This document shows positions 33,319 through 42,800 of a stretch of DNA of 64,000 nucleotides, one piece after another (position 1 is the stretch's first letter; each line of letters begins with the position of its first letter). The translations under genes and the position numbers were made by a program. The stretch is from Bacteroidia bacterium (GTDB lineage Bacteria > Bacteroidota > Ignavibacteria > UBA10030): NCBI GenBank assembly GCA_022180565.1, contig BQML01000018.1, positions 21,738 to 85,737 on the forward strand, given 5' to 3'. A model generated the notes under the pieces. That model saw nothing but the letters and a program-made list of their open reading frames with translations. It was not told the origin of the DNA and did no database searches.

Positions 33319-34641
33319 ATGAACTGGCTTTCAACGTACAAACAAAAAGTCGTCCCGCTGGAAGAAGCAGTGAGCGTCGTGCGGTCCGGCGACCGGGTCT
33401 TCTTCAGCGGCAACGCGGCCACTCCTCTCCTCCTCATGAATGCTCTTGCCGCGCGCAAGGATGAGCTTTATGACGTGGACCTGAACCATGTGCTTCTGCT
33501 CGGAGACGATCCTCTGGCCAAACCCGGAATGGAAAGGCACTTCCGGCACAATTCGCTGTTTGTCGGAGAGGCCGACCGCGAAGCCATAGCCGCCGGACGG
33601 TCGGCCTATGTGCCGATCCACCTCTCGGAGATTCCCGGCTTGTTTTCTCGCGGTATAATTCCGCTCGATGTCGCGTTCATCCACGTCTCCCCACCCGATG
33701 AGCACGGATTCATGAGCTTCGGGGTTGAATGCGCGGCATCAAAATCCGCCGCAGAGAATGCAAAGATCGTCGTCGCCCAGGTCAACGAGCGCATGCCGAG
33801 GACGCTGGGTGACGTCTTCATTCATGTTTCCCATGTTCATAAGATTGTGGAATGCTCCGAGCCTCTAATGACACTTCGGGGAGCGGGGTCGAGCGAGGTT
33901 GAGCGGAAGATCGCGGCCCACATCGCAAACCTCATCCAGGACGGCGACACGCTCCAGCTCGGCATTGGCGGAATACCGGATGCAGTGATCGCGCAGCTTG
34001 ACTCCAAGAAGCACCTGGGTATTCACACCGAAATGGTGTCCGACGGCGTGGTACGGGCCCTCGAAAGCGGCGTTGTAACTAACCGGAGAAAGACTCTCCA
34101 TCCGGGCAAGATCATCGCAACGTTCGTGCTTGGGTCCGAAGACCTCTACCGCTACGTGGACAATAATCCGATTTTCGAACTGCATCCCTGCGATTATACC
34201 AACAACCCCTTTATCGTGGCGCAGAATGACAACATGGTAGCGATCAATTCAGCGATTGAGGTCGACATTACGGGTCAGGTCTGTTCGGATTCGATCGGCC
34301 CGAAGATCTACAGCGGATTCGGCGGGCAGGTAGACTTCATTCGCGGAGCTGCGTATTCAAAGGGAGGAAAACCGATCATCGCATTGCCTTCGACTACCAA
34401 GAACAACACGATCTCGCGCATCGTACCTCAGCTCAGGCCCGGTGCGGGCGTCGTCACAACAAGAGCCGATGTGCACTACGTGGTAACCGAATTCGGTGTG
34501 GCCTCTCTCCACGGCAAAAACCTCGTGGAGCGAGCAGAGGCTCTTATGGCAGTGGCGCACCCGGCTTTTCGGGATGAACTCTATGAATACGTCCGCGCCA
34601 CGAACAAATCTTCGAAAACGAGGGAGAAGGTGGCCTCATGA
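33319..34641 (+). CDS. Acetyl-CoA hydrolase/transferase family protein
   Basis: 440 residues of the CoA-transferase family I (4-hydroxybutyrate/acetate CoA-transferase type). SGNAATPLLLMNALA is near the N-terminus. The region with the catalytic Glu is AINSAIEVDITGQVCSDSIG, with GFGGQVDFIRGA downstream, and the CoA-binding TEFGVASLHGKN is near the end. It moves CoA between acyl groups, for example generating acetate from acetyl-CoA or activating acids. Its stop overlaps the start of the third small Cys-repeat protein, repeating the pattern seen at nifJ: an acetyl-CoA-handling enzyme coupled to this small protein. Confidence 0.9.
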   Translation: MNWLSTYKQKVVPLEEAVSVVRSGDRVFFSGNAATPLLLMNALAARKDELYDVDLNHVLLLGDDPLAKPGMERHFRHNSLFVGEADREAIAAGRSAYVPIHLSEIPGLFSRGIIPLDVAFIHVSPPDEHGFMSFGVECAASKSAAENAKIVVAQVNERMPRTLGDVFIHVSHVHKIVECSEPLMTLRGAGSSEVERKIAAHIANLIQDGDTLQLGIGGIPDAVIAQLDSKKHLGIHTEMVSDGVVRALESGVVTNRRKTLHPGKIIATFVLGSEDLYRYVDNNPIFELHPCDYTNNPFIVAQNDNMVAINSAIEVDITGQVCSDSIGPKIYSGFGGQVDFIRGAAYSKGGKPIIALPSTTKNNTISRIVPQLRPGAGVVTTRADVHYVVTEFGVASLHGKNLVERAEALMAVAHPAFRDELYEYVRATNKSSKTREKVAS

Positions 34642-34964
34642 ACCCTGCCTGGGAATCCATTCGCATCAGCATCTGCCGCCGGTGCATCGACGGAGACAAC
34701 AGCGGCGCATGCCGCCTGCCGGAGGAGGAATTCTGCCCCCTGGAATCCTACTTTCCGGACGTCGCCGACGTGATTTTTTCGGGACGCGGAAAGACCCCGG
34801 CGGAGGTTCAGAAACTCCTCCGGGGACGTGTATGCGCACAATGCTCCGCAGGTTCAGAGGCATCCTGCCCGAAACGGGATAAGCTCGAATGCGCTCTCGA
34901 GCGCTCTCTGCCTCTGATCATCGAGAAGATCGGCTCCCTGGGTGTGAGGTGGACAACGGTGTGA
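34638..34964 (+). CDS. Small Cys-rich protein with two repeats (relative of 5984-6319)
   Basis: 108 residues, cytoplasmic. Two units: CRRC-x8-C-x7-CPL (residues about 13-34) and CAQC-x7-C-x7-CAL (about 61-80), each followed by a helix (YFPDVADVIF; RSLPLIIEKI). The N-terminal CRRCIDGDNSGACRLP is strikingly close to the CRKCIDGDGRGNCRLP of the nifJ leader protein. Its ATG overlaps the CoA-transferase stop (ATGA), so translation is coupled. Function unknown; metal binding by the eight Cys is likely. Confidence 0.85.
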   Translation: MNPAWESIRISICRRCIDGDNSGACRLPEEEFCPLESYFPDVADVIFSGRGKTPAEVQKLLRGRVCAQCSAGSEASCPKRDKLECALERSLPLIIEKIGSLGVRWTTV

Positions 34965-35003
34965 CGGATTCTTCCTTTGTGTTCTCTTGAAGGCTGAGGC
35001 CCC

Positions 35004-35267
35004 ATGCCTGACCCGAAAACCATCATGCATCGTTCCATCCGTCAGGTCGAAACCGATCTGGAGAGGATTGGAATGATTGTTCGTGCTTTCGAACGCGAAC
35101 TTGATCAACTGCACGTCGGCTCGCGCGAGCGTGATCGTCTCGAGGGCATGAAAGAACAGTTAAGCGAAATCCGCACCCGCCTCGAGGGGCTGTACGCGTT
35201 TGTCCAGTTGTGCGAAAAGAAGGCTGATCGCGCTGAAGAGTCTGAAGACGTTGATGTGTGGATGTAA
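35004..35267 (+). CDS. Small helical/coiled-coil protein, unknown function
   Basis: 87 residues, charged and almost wholly helical (VETDLERIGMIVRAFEREL, MKEQLSEIRTRLEGL), no membrane segment. I do not recognise a family. It starts 39 bases after the Cys-repeat gene and is followed 53 bases later by the radical SAM gene, in the same direction, so cotranscription is plausible. Confidence 0.65.
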   Translation: MPDPKTIMHRSIRQVETDLERIGMIVRAFERELDQLHVGSRERDRLEGMKEQLSEIRTRLEGLYAFVQLCEKKADRAEESEDVDVWM

Positions 35268-35320
35268 ATCGTTGCACATTTCCCACTGTCCGTTATCGGC
35301 TCATACCCGAAGCAGTTGCC

Positions 35321-36253
35321 ATGAATGTTCGGCGTCACGTTTATGGGCCGATCCCATCCCGTCGCCTGGGCCGTTCCCTCGGCGTGGATGTGATCCCTCA
35401 CAAACTCTGCACCCTCGATTGCCTGTTCTGCGAACTTGGACCCACGGACAAGCGCGGACTGCGCCGCAGGGAGTATGTCTCTCCTTTCGTCGTTGTGGCC
35501 GAGATCAAGAATGCCCTCGAGGAGGACCGTGTCGACGTGATCAGCTTCTCCGGATCCGGCGAACCCACGCTCAACTCCTCACTCGGCATCATGATCCGCT
35601 CGATCAAATCGTTCACAGACGTGCCGGTGGCGGTCCTGACCAACGGAACCCTGCTGTTTCTTGAGGATGTTCGGAGAGATCTCATGGGGGCGGATATCGT
35701 CCTTCCTTCGCTTCACGCCGCCCGGACTGCCGCATTCGAAGCCGTCACACGCCCGCATCCGCTTCTCAGACTCCACACAATCATCGACGGACTGAAGCGG
35801 TTCCGTAAGCAATACCGCGGAGCACTCTGGCTTGAGATCCTCCTCGTGCGCGGAATCAATGATTCCGACGATGAACTCTTGGAACTGCGAAAAGCCCTCA
35901 ACGAAATCAGGCCGGATCGCATTCAGCTCAATACCGTTGTGCGCCCTCCCTCCTCACCCCACGCCCTCCCTGTCCCGTGGGAACGATTGGAGGCCATCAA
36001 GAGCTTTTTGGGGGAGCAATGCGAAATCATAGCCCCCAGGGAACAGCTGTCGGGCGGAAGGGACGGCCTGGACGTCGATGTATTGCTTGCCACCCTGCGC
36101 CGGCGCCCTTTGAATGTATCGGAAATCGCCGTACTTTTCGGGAAGAGCGAACTGTCCGTGTCGCAATGGCTTGAGCAACTCGTTCGTGCGGGAACCATCC
36201 GCTCGTTCCTGTATCAGGATAAAAAATACTACAAACCTCAGGATCAGACATAG
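35321..36253 (+). CDS. Radical SAM protein, COG0731-like
   Basis: 310 residues from the ATG at 35321; an upstream GTG at 35258 is less likely because it overlaps the preceding gene. The radical SAM cluster motif is CTLDCLFC (CX3CX2C) near residue 31, preceded by YGPIPSRRLGRSLGVD, which typifies a group related to tRNA wyosine synthesis enzymes but usually uncharacterised in bacteria. FSGSGEPTLN is the SAM-binding glycine motif. The C-terminal 70 residues look like a winged-helix (LNVSEIAVLFGKSELSVSQWLEQL), an unusual addition. Two bases separate it from cydA. Confidence 0.82.
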   Translation: MNVRRHVYGPIPSRRLGRSLGVDVIPHKLCTLDCLFCELGPTDKRGLRRREYVSPFVVVAEIKNALEEDRVDVISFSGSGEPTLNSSLGIMIRSIKSFTDVPVAVLTNGTLLFLEDVRRDLMGADIVLPSLHAARTAAFEAVTRPHPLLRLHTIIDGLKRFRKQYRGALWLEILLVRGINDSDDELLELRKALNEIRPDRIQLNTVVRPPSSPHALPVPWERLEAIKSFLGEQCEIIAPREQLSGGRDGLDVDVLLATLRRRPLNVSEIAVLFGKSELSVSQWLEQLVRAGTIRSFLYQDKKYYKPQDQT

Positions 36254-36255
36254 CC

Positions 36256-37587
36256 ATGGAAGACGCCCTCCTCATCAACCGGCTCCAATTCGCCTTCACC
36301 ATCATGTTTCATTATCTCTTTCCCCAGCTGACGATGGGCCTGGGTCTTCTCCTTGTCCTCATGAAGGGGGCGTTCCTGAAGACCGGAAACAACCGCTACA
36401 ATGAAGCGGCACGCTTTTGGGGGAAGATCTTCGCCGTCAATTTTGCCCTGGGCGTTGTCACGGGAATTCCGATGGAGTTCCAGTTCGGCACCAATTGGGC
36501 GCGGTTCTCTACGTTTGCGGGAGGCGTCATCGGACAAACATTGGCGATGGAAGGCATGTTCGCTTTCTTTCTGGAATCAAGCTTTCTCGGCCTGTTCTTG
36601 TTCGGAGAAAAGAAGCTTGGACCGAAAGGCCATTTTGCGGCGGCCCTGGCGGTTTTTGCCGGGTCGTGGATCTCCGGCTACTTCATCGTGGCCACCAATG
36701 CATGGATGCAGAATCCCGTCGCCTATACCGTTGCGGCCGACGGGACCGTTCATCTCAACGACTTCTGGGGACTGCTCCTGAACCCCTGGCTCCTCTGGCA
36801 GTACACGCACACAATGATCGGCTCGGTCATTACCGCGGCGTTCGTGGTGTGCGCTGTGGGCGCCTACTATATTCTTTCCGGAAAGCATCCCGAACACGGC
36901 ATGGTGTTCATGCGTTTCGGCGTTCCCGCCGGTTTAATCGCTTCTGTTCTTGTGGCGTTCCCAACGGGCGACGCCCATGCACGCATGGTGGCCGAAAAAC
37001 AACCCGTGACGTTCGCTGCTATGGAGGGACTGTTCGAAACGAAAGAAGGTGCCGAACTCGTTTTCATCGGTCAACCCGATATGGAGAAACTCGCCATCGA
37101 CAACCCTCTGCACATTCCGAAATTGCTGAGTTTTCTCACGCACTATCGATGGGAGGCCGAGATCCATGGACTCAAGGAATTCGACCGTTCCCTGTGGCCG
37201 ACCAACATTCCGCTTTTGTATTACAGTTACCACGTGATGGTCGGATTGGGTACGATCTTTATTGTCGTCATGGTCACATCATTCTATGCGCTGAAACGCA
37301 ATACCTTGCCGTCCCTCCGCTGGCTGTTGTGGATCCTGATGCTTGCGTTTCCGTTTCCGTACATTGCCAACACCGCGGGGTGGATGACGGCGGAGCTTGG
37401 CCGCCAACCGTGGCTGGTGTACGGACTCATGCGGACGGTCGATGGAACATCCACGACCGTTTCAGCGGGAAACAGTCTGTTCACTCTCCTCGGATTCATC
37501 GGTATGTATTTTGTCCTGGGCACGCTGTTCGTCCTCCTGGTCCTCAAACGAATCAATACGGGACCGGTGGCAGTGGAGGGTTCTTAA
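36256..37587 (+). CDS. cydA: Cytochrome bd oxidase subunit I
   Basis: 443 residues, nine membrane helices expected. Quinol:O2 oxidoreductase with high oxygen affinity. The axial ligands lie in FTIMFHYLFPQLTMG (His of haem b595), the helix with YTHTMIGSVI (His of b558) and FMRFGVPAGLIAS (Met). The GRQPW motif near residue 380 is conserved. The length is well below that of the E. coli protein, indicating the short Q-loop type found in Bacillus-like and many Bacteroidota enzymes. It forms an operon with cydB and probably serves microaerobic respiration or oxygen removal. Confidence 0.97.
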   Translation: MEDALLINRLQFAFTIMFHYLFPQLTMGLGLLLVLMKGAFLKTGNNRYNEAARFWGKIFAVNFALGVVTGIPMEFQFGTNWARFSTFAGGVIGQTLAMEGMFAFFLESSFLGLFLFGEKKLGPKGHFAAALAVFAGSWISGYFIVATNAWMQNPVAYTVAADGTVHLNDFWGLLLNPWLLWQYTHTMIGSVITAAFVVCAVGAYYILSGKHPEHGMVFMRFGVPAGLIASVLVAFPTGDAHARMVAEKQPVTFAAMEGLFETKEGAELVFIGQPDMEKLAIDNPLHIPKLLSFLTHYRWEAEIHGLKEFDRSLWPTNIPLLYYSYHVMVGLGTIFIVVMVTSFYALKRNTLPSLRWLLWILMLAFPFPYIANTAGWMTAELGRQPWLVYGLMRTVDGTSTTVSAGNSLFTLLGFIGMYFVLGTLFVLLVLKRINTGPVAVEGS

Positions 37588-37588
37588 C

Positions 37589-37609
37589 TTCACCATTCAC
37601 CATTCACCA
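37589..37609 (+). repeat. Three perfect heptamers between cydA and cydB
   Basis: TTCACCA repeated three times, followed by TCCAGCC. It fills most of the 41-base gap between cydA and cydB and is one of several short period-7 arrays in this half of the window. Confidence 0.85.
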
Positions 37610-37628
37610 TCCAGCCCTTTCATAGCCA

Positions 37629-38675
37629 ATGGAAACTCTCTGGTTTGCTCTCGTCGCCTTTATGCTGGCAATGTATGTGATTCTCGACGGTTTTGATCTC
37701 GGAACGGGAATCATTCATTTTCTCGCGGCAAGGAATCCGGAAGAGCGGAACATTCTCCTGCGTGCCATTGGGCCCGTGTGGGACGGCAATGAGGTATGGC
37801 TCCTGGCCGCGGGCGGCACCCTGTACTTCGCCTTCCCGCTTCTCTACGCATCGAGCTTCAGCGGCTTTTACCTTCCACTCATGATCGTTCTCTGGCTCCT
37901 GATGCTTCGGGGCCTGGGCATCGAGTTTCAGCACCAGGTCCATAATCCGCTCTGGAAATCCTTCTGGCATATCGTCTTTTCCTTCGCCAGCATATTGCTG
38001 ACGATCTTCTTCGGCGCAGCGTTGGGGAATGTGGTACGCGGGGTACCGCTGAACGCTGACGGGTACTTCTTTGAACCGCTCTGGACCACTTTCACCGTTG
38101 TCCCCGAGGCAGGAATTCTCGACTGGTTCACGGTGCTCATGGGACTCGTAGCGTTCTTCGTCCTTGCCAACCACGGATCGAACTACATAGCGCTCAAGAC
38201 CCTGGATCCTATACGGACGAGAGCTCACACGCTCGCGCGCGGTTCTTGGTGGGGCGTAGTACTGACTTCCGTTGCCGCCCTTGCCGCCACCTGGTCCATC
38301 CATCCGGAGATCTGGGACAACTACAGTTCGTTTGTCTGGGGCTGGATCTTCCCCGCCGCCGGCGTTGCGGGACTGTTTGGTATGTGGTACTTCAACAGGA
38401 CCCAGGAGGACCTGAAAGCCTTTCTATCATCCTCTCTTTTTATAGCAGGCATGCTGGCCGCCACGGCCTTCGGTCTGTACCCCAAAGTGCTTCCTGCCTC
38501 AACCAATCCCGCCTACAGCCTTACCGTGTACAACACCCGCGCGCAGGAATACGGACTTCAGGTCGGACTCACCTGGTGGCTGATCGGAATAGTATTTGTC
38601 GCTGGATATTTCTTCTACGTCTACCGCACATTCCGGGGGAGAATCACGGTTGTGACGGAGGATGGGGGATATTAA
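37629..38675 (+). CDS. cydB: Cytochrome bd oxidase subunit II
   Basis: 348 residues, about eight membrane helices, starting METLWFALVAFML with the conserved LDGFDLGTG near residue 20. Features typical of CydB include GPVWDGNEVWLLAAGGTLYF and LRGLGIEFQHQ. It forms the bd oxidase with CydA. No small CydX-like subunit was recognised between or after the genes. A terminator follows at 38717. Confidence 0.97.
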   Translation: METLWFALVAFMLAMYVILDGFDLGTGIIHFLAARNPEERNILLRAIGPVWDGNEVWLLAAGGTLYFAFPLLYASSFSGFYLPLMIVLWLLMLRGLGIEFQHQVHNPLWKSFWHIVFSFASILLTIFFGAALGNVVRGVPLNADGYFFEPLWTTFTVVPEAGILDWFTVLMGLVAFFVLANHGSNYIALKTLDPIRTRAHTLARGSWWGVVLTSVAALAATWSIHPEIWDNYSSFVWGWIFPAAGVAGLFGMWYFNRTQEDLKAFLSSSLFIAGMLAATAFGLYPKVLPASTNPAYSLTVYNTRAQEYGLQVGLTWWLIGIVFVAGYFFYVYRTFRGRITVVTEDGGY

Positions 38676-38716
38676 GAAGGCCGTTCAAGGTTCGAACGGA
38701 GGATCCTTTTCTTCAT

Positions 38717-38747
38717 CCTCTCATCTAATACATGAGGGGATTTTTTT
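38717..38747 (+). terminator. Rho-independent terminator after cydB
   Basis: CCTCTCAT and ATGAGGGG form an 8-bp stem (one G-T pair) around a 7-base loop, followed by A and seven T. Confidence 0.85.
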
Positions 38748-38794
38748 GTACTTTTCCTTGAATCTCGTGCGAAGAAGGAAGGCAGGATTCATCT

Positions 38795-39235
38795 ATGGCA
38801 TTGAAAACAGCTGAATTGCGGCATGTCAGAGGCATCACATTCGTCGGCAAAGGATTGTCCAATCACTGGGTGGTGATGGATGGCGAGGAGGAGTTCGGCG
38901 GGAGTCGTGCCGGTTCGACACCGAAGGAACTGGTGCTCATAGGCCTGGCGGGTTGTACGGCGAGCGATGTGGTTCCTATCATGAAAAAAAAGCGGGTGCC
39001 GTTTGTGGATTTTGAGATCAAGATCACGGCCCACGATCGCGAAGAACACCCTCGGATCTTTACGGATATTCATGTCGAATACATCGTCTACGGAGACAAC
39101 ATTCATCCGGCCGATGTTGAGCGGGCGATCGAACTCTCCACGACAAAATACTGCTCCGTCACGGGCATCCTGAAGGCCTCTGTCCCCATCACACACTCCT
39201 ATCGCATCGAGCCGGCTGAAAAGGCCCCGCGCTGA
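38795..39235 (+). CDS. OsmC/Ohr family peroxiredoxin-like protein
   Basis: 146 residues with the OsmC fold. The two redox Cys are in LAGCTASDVVPIMKKKR (about residue 52) and TKYCSVTGIL (about 115). OsmC and Ohr reduce organic hydroperoxides using dihydrolipoyl or similar thiols; this one resembles the YhfA-type subgroup, whose substrate is unclear. It stands behind the bd oxidase terminator, in line with an oxygen-defence theme. Confidence 0.9.
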   Translation: MALKTAELRHVRGITFVGKGLSNHWVVMDGEEEFGGSRAGSTPKELVLIGLAGCTASDVVPIMKKKRVPFVDFEIKITAHDREEHPRIFTDIHVEYIVYGDNIHPADVERAIELSTTKYCSVTGILKASVPITHSYRIEPAEKAPR

Positions 39236-39301
39236 GTTCGGTTTGTGACCCTGGACGCCTTTGTTTTCGGGGGGGAAGGAAGGAAAGTTTCCTTAATTTC
39301 C

Positions 39302-39718
39302 ATGCCGTCAAGGGAGATTTTTTTGAGAGCAAACCATAAAAAGCGAGGGAAGAAAACTTATACGTCGCCGCCAGGTCGCGAGGCGTTTAAGAGGTGTATT
39401 TGGGACATTGTTTCGGAAATCCCCCGCGGGAAGGTCCTCACCTACGGTGCCATTGCCTCAATGATCCCCCGGCCGAAGGGTGTGCGCGCGCGCTTTTACG
39501 ACGTAGCCGCACCGCGTTGGGTGGGAAACGCCATGGCCGCCTGTCCGCCAGGCCTCCCCTGGCACCGTGTAATCAATGCACAGGGAATGGTCAACAAACG
39601 AACCGACAGCAAGGACCATCTCCTCCAACGAGAGCTCCTCGAGCAGGAAGGTGTCGTGTTCGATGCAAGAGGCAGAGTTGACCTTGAAATCTTTGGCTGG
39701 AAGAAGACCGGTCGATGA
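39302..39718 (+). CDS. Alkyltransferase-like protein (ATL), MGMT domain without the active Cys
   Basis: 138 residues from the ATG at 39302; a TTG at 39323 has a better ribosome site (AGGGAG, 6 bases) and gives 131 residues, and a GTG at 39245 is also in frame. The fold is the O6-alkylguanine-DNA alkyltransferase DNA-binding domain: IPRGKVLTYGAIASMI (helix-turn-helix) and GNAMAACPPGLPWHRVINAQG. In repair enzymes the last part reads PCHRV; here the acceptor Cys is Trp, which defines ATL proteins that bind alkylated guanine and recruit nucleotide excision repair. Cytoplasmic and probably monocistronic. Confidence 0.88.
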   Translation: MPSREIFLRANHKKRGKKTYTSPPGREAFKRCIWDIVSEIPRGKVLTYGAIASMIPRPKGVRARFYDVAAPRWVGNAMAACPPGLPWHRVINAQGMVNKRTDSKDHLLQRELLEQEGVVFDARGRVDLEIFGWKKTGR

Positions 39719-39807
39719 AACCAACCTGCGTTGATCCCGTATGAAAAGTTCGCCTCGCGCCCCATGGGCGGAAACCGCTCCTTGATCCATTCACTGTCGG
39801 AACTGCG

Positions 39808-42800
39808 ATGATACAAAGGTTTCGTTTTCTTCTCCTTGCTTGTGCGATGGCAACAGTGTCATCGTCAACCGTGGCCCAGAAACCCCGCACAGAAGGATCC
39901 GCGGCGGTTCTTACGGTGGACAGCGTTCGCTCCACCCTTGCCCATCGCGATTCGCTGGCGAGGGTCATCATCGAATTCCGTGAGCCCCCTCTCTTTGTGG
40001 CCGCCGTGCAGGGATTGGCAAAAACCGATGCCGCGGTTTACAGCAACCGTTTTGCGACTTTCATGAATGACCTCGCCGCGGCGGGTTTGCGATGGCCGAC
40101 GGGAGCGGAAACAGACTTGAAAAAGTTCACTCGGGTATTTTTCGGTGTAGGGCTCAGCGTGCCCTCGTCGGCGCTTGGAGACATCGCTCGTATCCCCTAC
40201 GTCAAGGCAGTCCATCCGGATAAGTCGGTTCGGGCAGCCCTGGGGAAGAGTGTCACGCAATTGGGGGTTCCGGAGGTTTGGCAATCGTTCGGCGCCCTCG
40301 GTCAGGGCGTGCGCGTGGGGGTGATCGATACCGGGATCGACTATCTGCACCCTGCGCTTGGGGGAGGATTTGGAGACGGCTTCAAGGTCATCGGGGGATA
40401 CGATTTTGTGAACGACGATCCCGATCCGATGGACGACAACGGTCATGGGACCCACGTTGCGGGGATTGTTGCGGCGGACACGGACAGCATCAGAGGTGTC
40501 GCACCGAAAGCAACTCTGTATGCCTACAAGGTCCTCGGTTCGAATGGAGGCGGACTTGAAAGCGATGTGATCCTTGCCATCGAGAAGGCTGTGGATCCGA
40601 ATGGTGATGGAGATCCGTCGGATCACCTCGACATTGTCAATCTGAGCCTCGGATCGGCCACAGGTTCCACAACCGATCCGGGCTCCGTGGCCGTGGATAA
40701 CGCAACCAGGCTCGGAGTTCTCCTTTGCGTCTCGGCCGGCAATGCCGGCTATGCCCAGGGAAACCATCAGAACAACTATTTTCTTGACGGATCAGGAACT
40801 CTCGGGAGCCCCGGAACAGCGCTCCTTGCTCTGACAGTGGGAGCGGTGGATTCAACCAACCAGCTTGCTCCGTTCACGTCGAAAGGTCCGAACCGGCACG
40901 GGTTTGGCGTCAAACCCGATGTTGTCGCTCCCGGCGTCAGGATCCTCTCCACTTATCTGAATAACACGTATCATTCGCTGAACGGAACCTCGATGGCGGC
41001 TCCGATGGTGACGGGTGTCGCCGCGCTGCTGAAGAGCCTGCATCCCGAATGGCCGGCGCTCCGCATCCGGTCGGCAATCATCAACACGGCAAATGATCTC
41101 GGCTTTTCGGCATTTCACCAGGGAGCAGGACTCGTCCGCGCCCCCGCCGCCGCTTCAAGCACCGCGTGGACGCTCCCTTCGAACTTCAGTTTCGGCTTTG
41201 CCGATCCGACGGCATCCCTCTGGACACGAGCGGAAACTCTTTTTGTGTACAACGGGAATGCAAGCGTCCAGACGTTCGTCTCGACCGTTTCGGGGGTGCC
41301 TGCCGGAGCAACGCTGACGATTGCCCCTTCCTCGTTTACCGTAAGCCCGGGAGACTCGGTCAGGGTCATTGCCACTCTTTCCGTCAACACATCGAGCATT
41401 CCGGTCTCTCAGGGGGATATTCTCCGTTTTTGGGGGCGTGTTCGTCTCACGGGAACTGTGGACACTCTGAATGTGGCATGGGGGTTCGCACGCGGAGCAC
41501 GAGTCACGCTTGTCTTCAACGAACCCTCCCCAGAGTTTCTCGTGTACGGCGGGCCGGTGTTCTCGCACAGCTCCGAGCGCATCATCCACTGGTCGTCCCT
41601 GACTTCGGCACACTATTACGGACTGCCGAAACAGCCTTACGGACTTCTTGCCGCCTTTCGCTCCGCGAACTCACCCGAGGCCTTGGTCATCAAACAACAC
41701 ACCGTGACATCCGACGACGAGATCATTTCTTTCAACACGGGATCGGCCGTGTTCCCGCTCGTCTATCGCAGTGTGGACCACAACGGCAACCCCTTATCTG
41801 CATCGTCCGCTCGGCAGAAAGCCCTCATGACGACAATCCCTGCCTTCGGTGACTGGCCTTTTGTGTTTTCCGGAGCCAACGATACGGTGCTGATTTCGTC
41901 GATCCCCGCTCCCTATACCTTCCGTCCGCTTGAATTTCAGTTCGACCCTGCAAGCTCCGGAACGTTCCACATCACGCAGTTTGATCCGTTTGCGTCGCTT
42001 TCCGGGTCCCGCATCCTGGCCAATACCCCCGCGGATTACATCAGCCAGCGATTTCACATCAAGACTCCGACGGGCGTTTTCCAGACACTCTTGGTCGCCG
42101 AGATTTTTTCCTACCGGGAATTGCCTGGACCCCGGGGTGTAGAAGGGGCCCTTGTCGGACTCAGAATGGAGGTGGACACGTTGACGGTGACGGATGACGA
42201 GGTTCGGTTCACGGGATACTTCGGGCGGTCGAACATTTCCGATGACGTCGCTGTGGCATTTCATACGATATCGGACCTTGATAACCTTTCGCCCGATCTT
42301 TCCACTCCGCCGGTTATGATCGCGCAGGACAGCATTCTCTCCGGGATACGCTCGAACCTGACCCTCGTCACCCAAAAATCGCCGTCGGGAGGACGAATGA
42401 TATTCGGAGGTCCGCCGGTGCATCTCTTTGTCCCCTGGTTTAACAACATTTACGGCGGCGCATCCCTTCACTTCCAAACACTGTTCCGAGGAATGCAACG
42501 AGAAACACGTTACAACGATGTCCATGCAGGGACGTACAGCATTTACAATGCTTCCGGCTCGTTGATCTTCACCAATCCTCTCAACGATTTCCCCAGGGCG
42601 CCAAGGGAGCTGACCCCTGAACGCTACAAGGTCGTCATGAGTGCCTCCAATTATCGGCTCGGTCCTCTTCAGGGACAGGTGCGGCTCACCTCTGAATTCG
42701 ACCTCGCGGCCGTACCCGCGAACCCACCCAGCGTCTCCTCCCTGCAGGTGCTCGATGATTCCGGTCAGCCGTCCTTCACGATCAAATCCGGCACTTCGGC

